Below, in pieces: positions 7,660 to 16,118 of a DNA stretch of 64,000 bases (the stretch's first letter is position 1; each line of letters starts with the position of its first letter). Below the pieces are notes generated by a model. The model was not told the origin of the DNA and did no database searches. It worked only from the letters and a program-made list of their open reading frames with translations. Both the position numbers and the translations under genes were made by a program. This DNA is from Bacteroidales bacterium. GTDB lineage: Bacteria > Bacteroidota > Bacteroidia > Bacteroidales > Muribaculaceae. The stretch is taken from contig DXXK01000027.1 in the NCBI GenBank assembly GCA_019416425.1, positions 1-64,000 of the forward strand, in the 5' to 3' direction.

Positions 7660-7767
7660 TTATTTGTCGGTGTGACGTTTCTCCGCTTTTCTATCCTGGA
7701 TATAGAAGTAACCACCGCCTACCAAGGCAATGAGCGTCACTAAACTACACATAAATATGAACCCCAT
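7660..7767 (-). CDS. 35-residue single-span membrane protein
   Basis: A very short frame, ATG at 7767 to TAA at 7660: MGFIFMCSLVTLIALVGG followed by YFYIQDRKAEKRHTDK. It has one hydrophobic helix and a charged, basic C-terminal tail, a typical small inner-membrane protein. It starts 10 bases after the stop of the 69-residue membrane protein and ends just before a strong terminator, so the two look like a small operon. I recall small proteins of this shape beside DUF6722-type proteins in Bacteroidales, but cannot confirm it. Function unknown. Confidence 0.65.
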   Translation of the reverse strand: MGFIFMCSLVTLIALVGGGYFYIQDRKAEKRHTDK

Positions 7768-7777
7768 AATATTATTT

Positions 7778-7987
7778 TTAAGAGTTACTATTATTTCGTT
7801 TTCTAAAGATTCTGACAGGTTTGTCTGAAACTAAGTATAGGCCAATTAGAAGTGTCGCCAGAACTGATATTCCGCCAATTGCATACATTGCCCAGGATTC
7901 TATTTCACCGAAAACCGATGAAAGAATAACAGCTGTAATGATATACTTGGCTATATCCATGAGCCACTTGCCGAATTCCTTTCTCAT
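7778..7987 (-). CDS. 69-residue two-span membrane protein (possibly DUF6722-like)
   Basis: Starts at the ATG at 7987, with AGGA five bases upstream (MRKEFGKWLMDIAKYIIT). Two membrane helices (about 13-30 and 37-57) are followed by a basic tail, KPVRIFRKRNNSNS. The opening EFGKWLMDIAKYI resembles small Bacteroidales proteins annotated DUF6722; this match is from memory. It has its own full promoter upstream and is followed by the 35-residue protein. A longer in-frame TTG start would fall inside the promoter -7 box and is rejected. Role unknown. Confidence 0.7.
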   Translation of the reverse strand: MRKEFGKWLMDIAKYIITAVILSSVFGEIESWAMYAIGGISVLATLLIGLYLVSDKPVRIFRKRNNSNS

Positions 7988-8011
7988 GTCGTTCCTAAAA
8001 TTTGGACAATG

Positions 8012-8043
8012 CAAATTTAGGTATTATTACTGACATAACCAAA
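8012..8043 (-). promoter_or_regulatory. Promoter of the small membrane protein operon
   Basis: The minus strand shows TTTG (8043-8040), a 20-base spacer and TAAATTTG (8019-8012), 24 bases before the ATG at 7987. Confidence 0.7.
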
Positions 8044-8076
8044 TTGGTCATGGGTTTGTTCGGGGCTTGGTGAAGA

Positions 8077-8655
8077 TCAGTGGATCAGCAGTTCGGAGAG
8101 GGGGCGCTTGGGGACGTGGTGGACGGCGTCGGCGTCGCGGTAGTAATGGATGTCGTTGTCGTGGATGTCTTCAATCACGACTTGCTCCACGGGATGGCCG
8201 ATGGCCAGGATGTAGAGGGGCTTCAGGTGCTCGGGGATGCCGAGAGCCGCTGTCAGCGCAGGGACGTCAAACGACTTGATGATGCAGCATCCCAGGCCGC
8301 GCGATACGGCGGCCAGCGTCAGAGCCTCCAGCTGAAGGCCATCGTCGCAAAGACAGTTCTGCGACAGAGTGGCGTCCAGACACTGCACCAGATAGGCTGT
8401 GGGACGTTCCTCCGGTTCAGGGCCGTCCCAGTCGGTCAGATAACCGGCCCACTTCAGCAACGGATAGACAAGGTCCAATTCCTCCTGTCCGCAGACCTTG
8501 CGGTATTTCAGCGGCTGCATGTTGCGAGCCGAGGGACAGTAACGCACCACGTTGACGAGTTCATCCAGCTCCTGATCGCTGATTGTCTTGGTCGCATCGA
8601 AGCGGCGGTAACTCCGGTCGCGTCTCATCAGGTCTAATAATTCGGTGAAATTCAT
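8077..8655 (-). CDS. Nitroreductase-family FMN-dependent oxidoreductase
   Basis: 192 residues from the ATG at 8655 (MNFTELLDLMRRDRSYRRF). The Arg-rich RRDRSYRRFD start and PSARNMQPLKYR (about residues 37-48) are the FMN-binding signatures of the family, and SRGLGCCIIKSFD (about 120-132) the later nucleotide-contact segment. Such enzymes reduce nitro compounds, quinones or flavins with NAD(P)H as cytoplasmic homodimers. No neighbouring gene suggests a substrate. It is convergent with nothing and lies downstream of yebC on the same strand, separated by a palindrome that may end the yebC transcript. Confidence 0.88.
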   Translation of the reverse strand: MNFTELLDLMRRDRSYRRFDATKTISDQELDELVNVVRYCPSARNMQPLKYRKVCGQEELDLVYPLLKWAGYLTDWDGPEPEERPTAYLVQCLDATLSQNCLCDDGLQLEALTLAAVSRGLGCCIIKSFDVPALTAALGIPEHLKPLYILAIGHPVEQVVIEDIHDNDIHYYRDADAVHHVPKRPLSELLIH

Positions 8656-8689
8656 GGTATTCGATTTTTTAATTGATGGAACAATATAA

Positions 8690-8710
8690 GGACGCACGAG
8701 CCGTGCGTCC
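8690..8710. repeat. Perfect 9-bp palindrome, possible terminator or REP-like element
   Basis: GGACGCACG (8690-8698), loop AGC, CGTGCGTCC (8702-8710). It lies between yebC and the nitroreductase gene. On the minus strand a TTATATTGT stretch follows, so it may end yebC transcription. Similar GGACGCACG palindromes are, from memory, repeated between genes of gut Bacteroidales. Confidence 0.55.
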
Positions 8711-8743
8711 CTACATTGTATTGTAATGTCGAATTATACGGGA

Positions 8744-9466
8744 TTACTCCTCGTCGTCCTTCATGTTGTGGAATACGTTCTGTACGTCCTCGTCGTCCTC
8801 GAACTTCTCCAGGAGCTTCTCGATTGCCTCGCGCTGCTCGGCGGTAACCTCCTTGTAGTCGGTCGGGATGCGCTCGAACTCGGCGGAAACAATCTCCACA
8901 CTCTTGTCCTCCAGATACTTCTGGATGTTGGCGAACTGGTCGAAGGCACCGTATACGATCCACTCCTCGCCCTCGTCGTCGGTCTCAAGCTCGCCGTCGA
9001 AGTCCATCAGTTCAAGCTCGAACTCCTCCTGGTCCAGGTCGGAGGGCTTGATGTGGAACACGCTCTTGTGGTCGAACAGGAACGACAGAGAGCCCTGGGT
9101 GCCCAGACTGCCGCCGAACTTGTTGAAGTAGCTTCGGACGTTGGCCACGGTACGCTGGTTGTTGTCCGTGGCGGTCTCCACCACGATGGCGATGCCATGG
9201 GGACCGTATCCTTCGTAGACAATCTCCTTATAATCGCCGGAATCCTTGTCGGTGGCTTTCTTGATGGCGCGCTCAACTGTGTCCTTGGGCATGTTGGCGG
9301 CCTTGGCGTTCTGCATCAGCACGCGCAGGCGGGGGTTCATGTTCGGATCCGGACCACCGGCCTTGGCGGCGATGGTGATCTCCTTGCCGATACGGGTGAA
9401 CGTGCGGCTCATGTTGCCCCAGCGCTTCAGCTTGCGGGCCTTGCGGTATTCAAATGCTCTTCCCAT
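8744..9466 (-). CDS. yebC: YebC/PmpR-family DNA-binding / translation-associated protein
   Basis: 240 residues, the normal length. The N-terminus MGRAFEYRKARKLKRWGNMS and the following TRIGKEITIAAKAGGPDPNMNPRLR are diagnostic for YebC (usual start AGHSKW replaced by the GRAFEYRK form found in Bacteroidota). YEGYGPHGIAIVVE (about 83-96) marks the second domain. The family was first described as transcription regulators; recent work links members to relief of ribosome stalling at proline stretches. The C-terminal end is strongly acidic (EKFEDDEDVQNVFHNMKDDEE). It lies 51 bases downstream of pheT on the same strand and may share its transcript. Confidence 0.95.
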   Translation of the reverse strand: MGRAFEYRKARKLKRWGNMSRTFTRIGKEITIAAKAGGPDPNMNPRLRVLMQNAKAANMPKDTVERAIKKATDKDSGDYKEIVYEGYGPHGIAIVVETATDNNQRTVANVRSYFNKFGGSLGTQGSLSFLFDHKSVFHIKPSDLDQEEFELELMDFDGELETDDEGEEWIVYGAFDQFANIQKYLEDKSVEIVSAEFERIPTDYKEVTAEQREAIEKLLEKFEDDEDVQNVFHNMKDDEE

Positions 9467-9517
9467 TTGTAGTTGTCAGAAATACTTAGGTGTATATGTA
9501 TGTAATTTAATTCCAAG

Positions 9518-12007
9518 TTAACGGAGTTCGGCGCCGGTGGCCTGCTTGATGCTGTTGACAATGCGCTGCATCATGGCGTCGATGGCCTTGTCATTGAGGG
9601 TCTTCTCCGGATCCTGCAGTGTCAGCGAGATGGCATAGGACTTCTTGCCCTCAGGCAGTTTGTCGCCCTCGTAGACGTCGAACAGACGCACGTCGCGCAG
9701 CAGCTTGCCTCCGGCCTTGTAGGCCGCGGCCTCGATGTCGGCGAACTTCACGTCACGGTCCACCAGCAGCGCCAGGTCGCGGTCCACACCCTGCGTCTTG
9801 GGCAGTTCGGCGAACTCCACCACATTCTTGCGCGCCATGTTGAAGACCGTCTTCCAGTCCAGGCAGGCATATACCACAGGCTGCTCGATGTCGAACATGT
9901 GCAGCAGCCTGCGGCGCACCAGGCCGATGGCAGCCACGCAGTTGCCCTGGCGGGTCATAAGGTTGACCTTGGCGCAGAATATCTCATCCTCGCCCTGTAC
10001 GGGAGTCAGCTGAGCGGGGTTGATGCCCAACTTGCGGAGGACGGCCTCGACCGTGCCTCGCATCTCGTAGACGTCGTTCTCGGCGTCGACGGCACTCCAG
10101 GAGCCGCAGGTCTTCTTACCCGTCATCCACAGGGCCAGCTCCATGCGCTCCGAGTAGGGAGCCAGCGGATGCTCCTTGGTGGACTCCTTCTGCGGATTGC
10201 GGCTGTAGACATTGCCGAACTCGTACATTCGGAGGTTGGCCGCACGGCGCTTGATGTTGCGTTCCAGTGACTCCAGGCCGCCGAACAGCAATGTCTGGCG
10301 CATCACGCCCAGCTCGCTGCTGAGCGGGTTCATCACCTTGACGCAATGCTCGGGGTTCATCTGCTCCAGACCGTCGTAGTAGGCCAGCGAGGTCAGCGAG
10401 TTGTTCATGATCTCGGCGAAACACTGGGCGGTGAGCTGGTTGCTGACAATCTGCTGCATCTCGTTGCTCAGGTCGGCGTCCTGCGGCTGCGACAGCGCGA
10501 TGGTGGTGCGCTCGGGGATGGGTATGTTGTTGTAGCCGTAGATTCGGAGCACTTCCTCCACCACGTCGCAGGGACGGGTAACGTCTATGCGGTAGGTGGG
10601 AACTGTGAGGTGCAGCACCTCGGGGTCGGGAGTCTCCACGACGGCGAACTCCAACGCGCGGAGGATGGTGATGACCAGCTCACGCGGAATCTCGTAACCG
10701 ATCAGGCGCGCGCAGTAGGGGAGGCTGAAGTCCATCTCCACCGGCTTGACGGGCTCGGGGTATATGTCGAGGATATCTCCGCATACCTCGCCGCCGGCAA
10801 GTTCCCGGATCAGGACAGCCGCCAGACGGGCGGCGTATGTAGTGATCTGCGGGTCGGTGCCGCGCTCGTAGCGGAACGAGGCGTCGGTCGACAGACCGTG
10901 ACGGCGCGCTGTGCGGCGGATGCGGGTGGGGTTGAACCAGGCGCTCTCGATGAAGACGTCGGTAGTGGCCTCGGTCACGCCGGAGTCAAGACCACCGAAC
11001 ACACCGGCTATGCACATCGGCTTCTCGGCGTCGCAGATCATCAGGTCGGCGGCGTTGAGAGTGCGCTCCACACCATCCAGTGTGGTGAACTTGGTGCCCT
11101 CGGGACATGTGCGGACCACGATCTCGCCCCCCTTGACATGGTTCAGGTCGAAGCAGTGCAGGGGCTGGCCGATGCCAAGCAGGATGAAGTTGGTGATGTC
11201 GACTATGTTGTTGATGGGACGCTGGCCTGTGGCGGTGAGCAGGTCCTTGAGCCACTGGGGCGACTCGGCCACCTTGACGTTGCGGATAGTTACGCCCGAG
11301 TAGCGTGGACAGCCTTGGTGGTCCTCCACGGTCACCTTGACGGCACCGTCGGGACGGTCCCCGTGGAACGCCGAGACGTCGGGTACGTTGATCTCGGGAT
11401 ATTCGGCGTCGGACTGCTTCTGCGCGATCTCGCACCACTGCTTGGCCTTGAGGTCGCGGGCCACGCCGTAATGGCTGGCTGCGTCCACGCGGTTGGGGGT
11501 AAGCTCCACCTCCAGACAGAAGTCGCTGCTGAGGTTGAAGTATTCGGCGGCGGGAGTTCCGGGCTTGACGCCGTCGGGCAGGACCATGATGCCGTCGTGG
11601 CTGGTGCCCAGGCCCAGCTCGTCCTCGGCGCAGATCATGCCGTTGGACTCGATGCCGCGGATCTTGGACTTCTTCATCTTGATCTCCTTGTCGCCGTCGT
11701 AGAGGACGGTTCCGAGGGTTGCCACCACGACGGTCTGACCGGCGGCCACGTTGGGAGCGCCGCAGACAATGTCGAGGGGAGCCTCGGCGCCGACATCGAC
11801 GGTTGTGACATGCAGATGGTCGGAATTGGGGTGCGGCTCGCATGTCAGGACCTTGCCGACCACTACGCCGCGGAGACCACCGCGGATGCTTTCAACTTCC
11901 TCGACCGTGTCGCATTCCAGTCCGGTCGAGGTCAGGACAGCCGCCAGTTCACGCGGCTCCATGCCAACGGAAATATACCGCTGCAGCCATTTATATGAGA
12001 TATTCAT
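9518..12007 (-). CDS. pheT: Phenylalanyl-tRNA synthetase beta subunit
   Basis: 829 residues, full length for PheT. In order it shows the tRNA-binding OB domain (about 42-150: VVVGKVLTCEPHPNSDHLHV), B3/B4 editing domain (ITNFILLGIGQPLHCFDLNHV), B5 domain, catalytic-core-like domain (GLESLERNIKRRAANLRMYEFG) and the C-terminal ferredoxin-fold anticodon-binding domain (ISLTLQDPEKTLNDKAI). With the alpha subunit (pheS, not in this window) it charges tRNA-Phe. It has its own promoter immediately upstream and leads a possible two-gene transcript with yebC. Confidence 0.97.
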   Translation of the reverse strand: MNISYKWLQRYISVGMEPRELAAVLTSTGLECDTVEEVESIRGGLRGVVVGKVLTCEPHPNSDHLHVTTVDVGAEAPLDIVCGAPNVAAGQTVVVATLGTVLYDGDKEIKMKKSKIRGIESNGMICAEDELGLGTSHDGIMVLPDGVKPGTPAAEYFNLSSDFCLEVELTPNRVDAASHYGVARDLKAKQWCEIAQKQSDAEYPEINVPDVSAFHGDRPDGAVKVTVEDHQGCPRYSGVTIRNVKVAESPQWLKDLLTATGQRPINNIVDITNFILLGIGQPLHCFDLNHVKGGEIVVRTCPEGTKFTTLDGVERTLNAADLMICDAEKPMCIAGVFGGLDSGVTEATTDVFIESAWFNPTRIRRTARRHGLSTDASFRYERGTDPQITTYAARLAAVLIRELAGGEVCGDILDIYPEPVKPVEMDFSLPYCARLIGYEIPRELVITILRALEFAVVETPDPEVLHLTVPTYRIDVTRPCDVVEEVLRIYGYNNIPIPERTTIALSQPQDADLSNEMQQIVSNQLTAQCFAEIMNNSLTSLAYYDGLEQMNPEHCVKVMNPLSSELGVMRQTLLFGGLESLERNIKRRAANLRMYEFGNVYSRNPQKESTKEHPLAPYSERMELALWMTGKKTCGSWSAVDAENDVYEMRGTVEAVLRKLGINPAQLTPVQGEDEIFCAKVNLMTRQGNCVAAIGLVRRRLLHMFDIEQPVVYACLDWKTVFNMARKNVVEFAELPKTQGVDRDLALLVDRDVKFADIEAAAYKAGGKLLRDVRLFDVYEGDKLPEGKKSYAISLTLQDPEKTLNDKAIDAMMQRIVNSIKQATGAELR

Positions 12008-12029
12008 ACGTGCTTACTATTTCAACTTG

Positions 12030-12060
12030 CAAATTTACAAAGAATTTGCCGTTTCCACAA
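12030..12060 (-). promoter_or_regulatory. pheT promoter
   Basis: The minus strand reads TTG (12060-12058), a 20-base spacer and TAAATTTG (12037-12030), 22 bases before the ATG: a complete Bacteroidota promoter. Confidence 0.75.
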
Positions 12061-12307
12061 ATTAACTTTCAAGTCGGGGAGTTAGAAATTTTGCACGTTG
12101 CAAACGCAAGGCATTTCGTAATTCATGGAAAATATGTAAATTTGCCTTTGCAGTGTAAAGAACAACACCGATGACTCTTGCCACAAATCAGGTAGATCCC
12201 ATCCACACCGCGTTCCTCAAGGGCGTTAGGGCAATAGCGTGGAGGCCCAGGCCTGAAAGAGCACAACAAAATATATTGGTTTCATTCCGGGATACATTCA
12301 GTTTGGA
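12061..12307 (+). other. Intergenic stretch with a plus-strand -7-like box and a doubtful short frame
   Basis: TAAATTTG at 12137-12144 matches the Bacteroidota -7 element on the plus strand. An ATG at 12171 opens a frame (MTLATNQVDPIHTAFLKGVR) that runs antisense into the 3' end of the GH36 gene. The first 30 codons look protein-like and the rest do not, so this may be the truncated 5' end of a lost gene. I do not recognise it. Confidence 0.2.
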
Positions 12308-14509
12308 TTATTCCGACGTCAGTTCGAACACCCGGCTGGCATACTCCTCGTCCATAGGAATCTCAAATCCGATGTTCATCAGCATGTCTCCAGTCGCTGA
12401 CTTGCCGTCAAGATGTGACGATGCATTGCCTGTGGCCACATTGAGTTCCCGAATACGATAGGTCTTGTCTTTGTCAAGCCCCCGCATCGTGAAACGGGGT
12501 ATGGGTTGGTCTCGGTAATGTTCGAGTTTATAGGCGAAGAACACTGCGCGGTTTTTATCCGGACTGACATACATCAGAGAGGCGACTCCCTTATGGTCGT
12601 AAGGGGAGATAAGTCGGTACTGGTCACCCAACTGTACGACAGGTCGTATATCCTTATAATCGGCAATTGCTTTCTTGGCAAAAGCCTTTTCGGATTCGGA
12701 CATGTGTGAGGGCTGCATTTCCATGCCGAGACGTCCGCTCATGGCCACGTCGAACCTGAATTTAAGTGGGGTGTTACGATTTGTCTGATGATTTGGGGTT
12801 GCACTGACATGTTGCGCCATCGCCATCGCAGGATAGAACATGGATGTCCCCCACTGCATATAGATTCGCTGCAGCGGATCGGTGTTGTCACTGACCCAGA
12901 TCTCGTCGAAATATGGCATTACACCATAGTCGGCGCGTCCTCCTCCTCCGCCGCAGGCCTGCATAGTCACATCGGGATATTTCTCTCTGATTCTCCGCAA
13001 CGTATTCTCCAGTCCCTGATGATAAGCAATGTTGACCTCCAGCTGGCGGGCATCGGGCAGATAGGGAGATCCATAGTTCATTGCCCCGGTGTTGGCATCC
13101 CATTTGATGTAAGCGATCTCGGGATACCGGGTCAACAGATTGTCAACAACACCGAAAACAAAGTCCTGTACAGCAGGGTTTGACATATCCAGCAACAGCT
13201 GCGTTCCACCGCGTGCCAGACGGACATCACGGTTCTTCACTTTCATCACCCAGTCGGGATGCCTGTCGTATAGCTCGCTGATGGTATTGGTGCTTTCCGG
13301 TTCAATCCAGATACCGAACTTCAAGCCATATTCCTTGGCGGCCTTAATAAGGGCGCCAATTCCATTGGGTAGTTTCCGGCGGTCCACAACCCAGTCGCCA
13401 AGCGACGAGTTGTCATATGTCCTGGGGTATTTATCACCGAACCATCCATCGTCCATAACGAAGAGCTCGCCTCCCAGCTCTGCGAAATCACGCATCATTT
13501 CCTTCATCTTGGCTTCATCTACATTGAGATAGACGCCTTCCCAGCTGTTGAGAAGAATATCGCGAGGGGTATCACCTCCATGCATCGCGCCATGTCTTGC
13601 CCACCTGTGGATATTACGGCTGACTCCACTCATGCCTTCCGGACTGTAGGTTACGGCCAACCGCGGAGACTGCAGGGATTTTCCAGGATCCAGACTGATT
13701 TCTGACATCTCGGTGCTCATGCCGGCCATGAGATTGTGGCAATACTGATTGTCGGTATCGATACGGAGTTCATAGTTTCCGCTCCAGCATAGCACAGCAC
13801 CGATAGTCGGACCTTCATTCTCGCGCGGTTTCCCATCGAGTGAGAACATAACCTCGGCACGGTCGGTATGGCCATTACGCGCTCCGTCAAGATTCTTGAT
13901 TGTCTTGACACCACGCGTCAGTGGTTCGCTTGTGAGCTGTCCTTCGGCAGTCCATGCTCCATGAATATGCGATAGCCAGACATCACCCCTGCGAATGGGC
14001 AGGAATCCTGAGTCCAGACGGCGTACCGCCAGTTCCTTACGGCCGTTGTTTGTAATCTCTGACCACATCTCGATTACATCGTCGTTCTTTACCGCGAGAT
14101 AGTTTAGCCTGACGATTACAGGATAGTAGGTATCCTTGAGTGTGAGTGTCGTGAGCTCTCCTCTCGGGGTATCTGTCCTGTCCGTTTTCTCAAGGGCGAG
14201 ATAGGTGGTTGGATTGCCGTCGGGATGGACAAGCTGAAGTGAGGTGAGGGTATTGTATTCACTTCCGAACGCCGGGAATGCCGGTCGGTTCATACCGGCC
14301 CATATGTCGTGCAGGGCATCTGCTTCCTCATTGGAGATTCTTGCGCCAAAATGTGAGAAGCGCGGTTCCTCACCATAGTTCCCCGACAGGACCAGCGAGC
14401 TGTTGTCGGTGGATATGATGATGTTTTCGTCCCAGGCACTTGCAGTGGAGACGCAGGCTACCGTTACGGCGCCGATCAATATGCTTCTGATATTTGCTGA
14501 TATTGTCAT
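12308..14509 (-). CDS. Secreted alpha-galactosidase, glycoside hydrolase family 36
   Basis: 733 residues with an N-terminal signal peptide (about 1-25, ending near ASA). An N-terminal beta-supersandwich (about 30-300) precedes a TIM barrel and a C-terminal beta domain, the GH36 architecture. LLNSWEGVYLNVDE and FVMDDGWFGDKY are GH36 barrel signatures. The nucleophile is Asp471 in IKWDANTG and the acid/base Asp541 in WVSDNTDPLQRIYMQWG. The enzyme removes terminal alpha-1,6-galactose from oligosaccharides or glycan side chains. It lies at the edge of the polysaccharide utilisation region, transcribed away from it. Confidence 0.93.
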   Translation of the reverse strand: MTISANIRSILIGAVTVACVSTASAWDENIIISTDNSSLVLSGNYGEEPRFSHFGARISNEEADALHDIWAGMNRPAFPAFGSEYNTLTSLQLVHPDGNPTTYLALEKTDRTDTPRGELTTLTLKDTYYPVIVRLNYLAVKNDDVIEMWSEITNNGRKELAVRRLDSGFLPIRRGDVWLSHIHGAWTAEGQLTSEPLTRGVKTIKNLDGARNGHTDRAEVMFSLDGKPRENEGPTIGAVLCWSGNYELRIDTDNQYCHNLMAGMSTEMSEISLDPGKSLQSPRLAVTYSPEGMSGVSRNIHRWARHGAMHGGDTPRDILLNSWEGVYLNVDEAKMKEMMRDFAELGGELFVMDDGWFGDKYPRTYDNSSLGDWVVDRRKLPNGIGALIKAAKEYGLKFGIWIEPESTNTISELYDRHPDWVMKVKNRDVRLARGGTQLLLDMSNPAVQDFVFGVVDNLLTRYPEIAYIKWDANTGAMNYGSPYLPDARQLEVNIAYHQGLENTLRRIREKYPDVTMQACGGGGGRADYGVMPYFDEIWVSDNTDPLQRIYMQWGTSMFYPAMAMAQHVSATPNHQTNRNTPLKFRFDVAMSGRLGMEMQPSHMSESEKAFAKKAIADYKDIRPVVQLGDQYRLISPYDHKGVASLMYVSPDKNRAVFFAYKLEHYRDQPIPRFTMRGLDKDKTYRIRELNVATGNASSHLDGKSATGDMLMNIGFEIPMDEEYASRVFELTSE

Positions 14510-14538
14510 GATACTCGAGTCTAAGTGGAATTATTCAA

Positions 14539-14739
14539 TCAGATGGAATCGCCGTCAACCGCGATGACATGCTTCACCGCGAGTTCTGCAAGACCGATGA
14601 TTCCGTCATGGTCGCAGGTATCGGTTGCCACTGCCTTGATGTAAATTAGTTTAAACCACTTCAGTAAGAGCTTTTTTGCAGCATTTGTTACAAATGCGAA
14701 TAAGCTCTTACTCTTCCAGGAATCAGGTGATGCACGAAA
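14539..14739 (-). pseudogene. Possible gene remnant upstream of the GH36 gene
   Basis: A 66-codon open stretch without a clear start codon ends at TGA 14539-14541. Its last half is protein-like (IKAVATDTCDHDGIIGLAE then LAVKHVIAVDGDSI). It is in the strand of the flanking glycosidase genes. It may be the C-terminal remnant of a lost gene; its upstream half coincides with the hairpin at 14663-14712, which makes coding doubtful. Not recognised. Confidence 0.2.
14663..14712. repeat. Long imperfect hairpin between GH36 and GH43 genes
   Basis: AGTAAGAGCTT (14663-14673) pairs perfectly with 14702-14712, and inside it GCATTTG (14681-14687) pairs with CAAATGC (14691-14697) around TTA. It lies just downstream of the GH43 gene on the minus strand and may stop its transcript, though no T-run follows. 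Confidence 0.6.
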
Positions 14740-14775
14740 TCATCTCTTATGCCATAGCGGTTTATTCCGCTATTG

Positions 14776-15768
14776 TTATTTCGTGGGGGTGACGGGCCGG
14801 ATCGAGCCGTCGGGATTGAAGTACATACGGTCGATGCAGACCTCGCGGTGGATGCCCGGTTTCTTGTCGGGATCGATGTAGTCCTGGTTGATGCGGTGGT
14901 AGACTATGCGCCACTCGTCTGTGCCGGGGATGTTTATGACTGAGTTGTGGGCTGTTCCGTATATTTTCTCGTCGGGGTTCTGTACCAGGATATTGCAGGG
15001 ATCGGCAACCCGGATCGGGCCGAGCGGAGAGTCGGACGTGCCGTAGGCCACATGATAGTTGGGCGAGCCGGTATCGTCGACGGACCACATGAAATAGTAC
15101 TTGCCGTCACGGTAGAAGACGTATGGAGCCTCGCGGAAGGCATAGGTCTCCAGCGTGCCGCCTTCTGGAGTCATCACCGTGACGGTCTCCTCCTTGATTG
15201 ATGTCAGGTCATCGTTGAGCTCGGCTCCGGCCATGTATCCGTTGCCCCAGTAGAGGTAGTATTTGCCGGTCTTCGGGTCCTGGAAGACATCGACGTCAAT
15301 CTGCTGGCCGTGGCCAACGGGCGACTTGTCGACGATGGGATGGTCCAGGGCGACGAAGGGTCCGGTCGGGTCGTCGGACACGGCCACGCCTATGGCCTTG
15401 CGGTTGCTGTCGGGATTGTGGCCGCTGAAGTAGAAGTAATATTTATAGGCATCGCCCTCGTGACGCTCGATGATGGCCGGTGCCCATGCGTTACCTGTGG
15501 CCCAGGGCACCTGGTCGCTCTTGACGTCCAGCATGATGCCCTCGTCCTCCCATTCCTCCAGGTCGGGCGACGAGAACACGGTGAAGTAGTAGCCTCCCCA
15601 GCCAGGCGTGCCGTCGGTGGTGGAATAGATGTAGTACTGTCCCGTCTTGTGGGAGTAGAGGACCTCGGGATCGGCGTGGAATTCCGGCAGTACGGGATTG
15701 GCGGCAGTGAGCTGGCCCACGGCCATGCACCCCAGCGCGAGTGCCGACAATATGCTTCTTTTCATCAT
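14776..15768 (-). CDS. Secreted glycoside hydrolase family 43 enzyme
   Basis: 330 residues with a signal peptide (about 1-23) followed by a single five-bladed beta-propeller. The GH43 catalytic triad is visible: base Asp33 in FHADPEVLYS, the pKa-modulating Asp in QQIDVDVFQDP, and the acid Glu in FREAPYVFYRDGKYYFMWS. GH43 members are arabinofuranosidases, arabinanases or xylosidases; subfamily cannot be fixed by eye. There is no extra carbohydrate-binding module. Own promoter upstream. It probably works with the second GH43 at 19.9 kb and the GH93-like enzyme on an arabinose-containing glycan. Confidence 0.92.
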   Translation of the reverse strand: MMKRSILSALALGCMAVGQLTAANPVLPEFHADPEVLYSHKTGQYYIYSTTDGTPGWGGYYFTVFSSPDLEEWEDEGIMLDVKSDQVPWATGNAWAPAIIERHEGDAYKYYFYFSGHNPDSNRKAIGVAVSDDPTGPFVALDHPIVDKSPVGHGQQIDVDVFQDPKTGKYYLYWGNGYMAGAELNDDLTSIKEETVTVMTPEGGTLETYAFREAPYVFYRDGKYYFMWSVDDTGSPNYHVAYGTSDSPLGPIRVADPCNILVQNPDEKIYGTAHNSVINIPGTDEWRIVYHRINQDYIDPDKKPGIHREVCIDRMYFNPDGSIRPVTPTK

Positions 15769-16118
15769 AGGTTAGGTTAATATGTTGTCAGACCGCAAAT
15801 TTACAAAAATTGCGTCTAATTACCTTATTTTTTTATGGGAAAAGACATTGAAAAGAGATAGAAAAGAGATAGAGAAGACATTGTTTGTCATTGCGCCTGG
15901 CTTCAGCCTTGTTTGTCCGGTGTCGGAACAGGTATCAGCGTGGGTAAGCGGCAATCTCCTGCGATTTTCCCTGAAATCCGATATGTTCGGCCGCTTTTCA
16001 TAGTAATCATGTAGCTTAGGGACAGATTATTAGTCTGAATAATGTAATATAATGTCCTTTCACATCGTTCTACTAAAAAGTTGTTAATGCAATTGAAAAA
16101 AATCTTAATCAGAACCTG
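15769..16118. promoter_or_regulatory. Divergent intergenic region with GH43 promoter box
   Basis: Minus-strand TAAATTTG (15803-15796) is the -7 box of the GH43 gene, 28 bases before its ATG; no -33 TTG at the normal distance. The sequence also holds an 11-bp tandem repeat of GAAAAGAGATA (15850-15871). I find no clear plus-strand promoter for the GDPD gene and no other gene. Confidence 0.5.
15781..15804. repeat. 24-bp repeat, left copy
   Basis: TATGTTGTCAG followed by the promoter core, ending AAATTTAC, recurs at 16896-16919 with 21 of 24 positions identical and in the same orientation. The two copies bracket the GDPD gene. The right copy has lost the G of TAnnTTTG, so it would be an inactive promoter copy. 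Confidence 0.6.

Noticed and set aside
10346..11998. A 550-codon open frame opposite pheT
   Set aside because: The other strand is clearly pheT over its full length. Long antisense frames arise from the GC-rich third positions; the product shows no family pattern.
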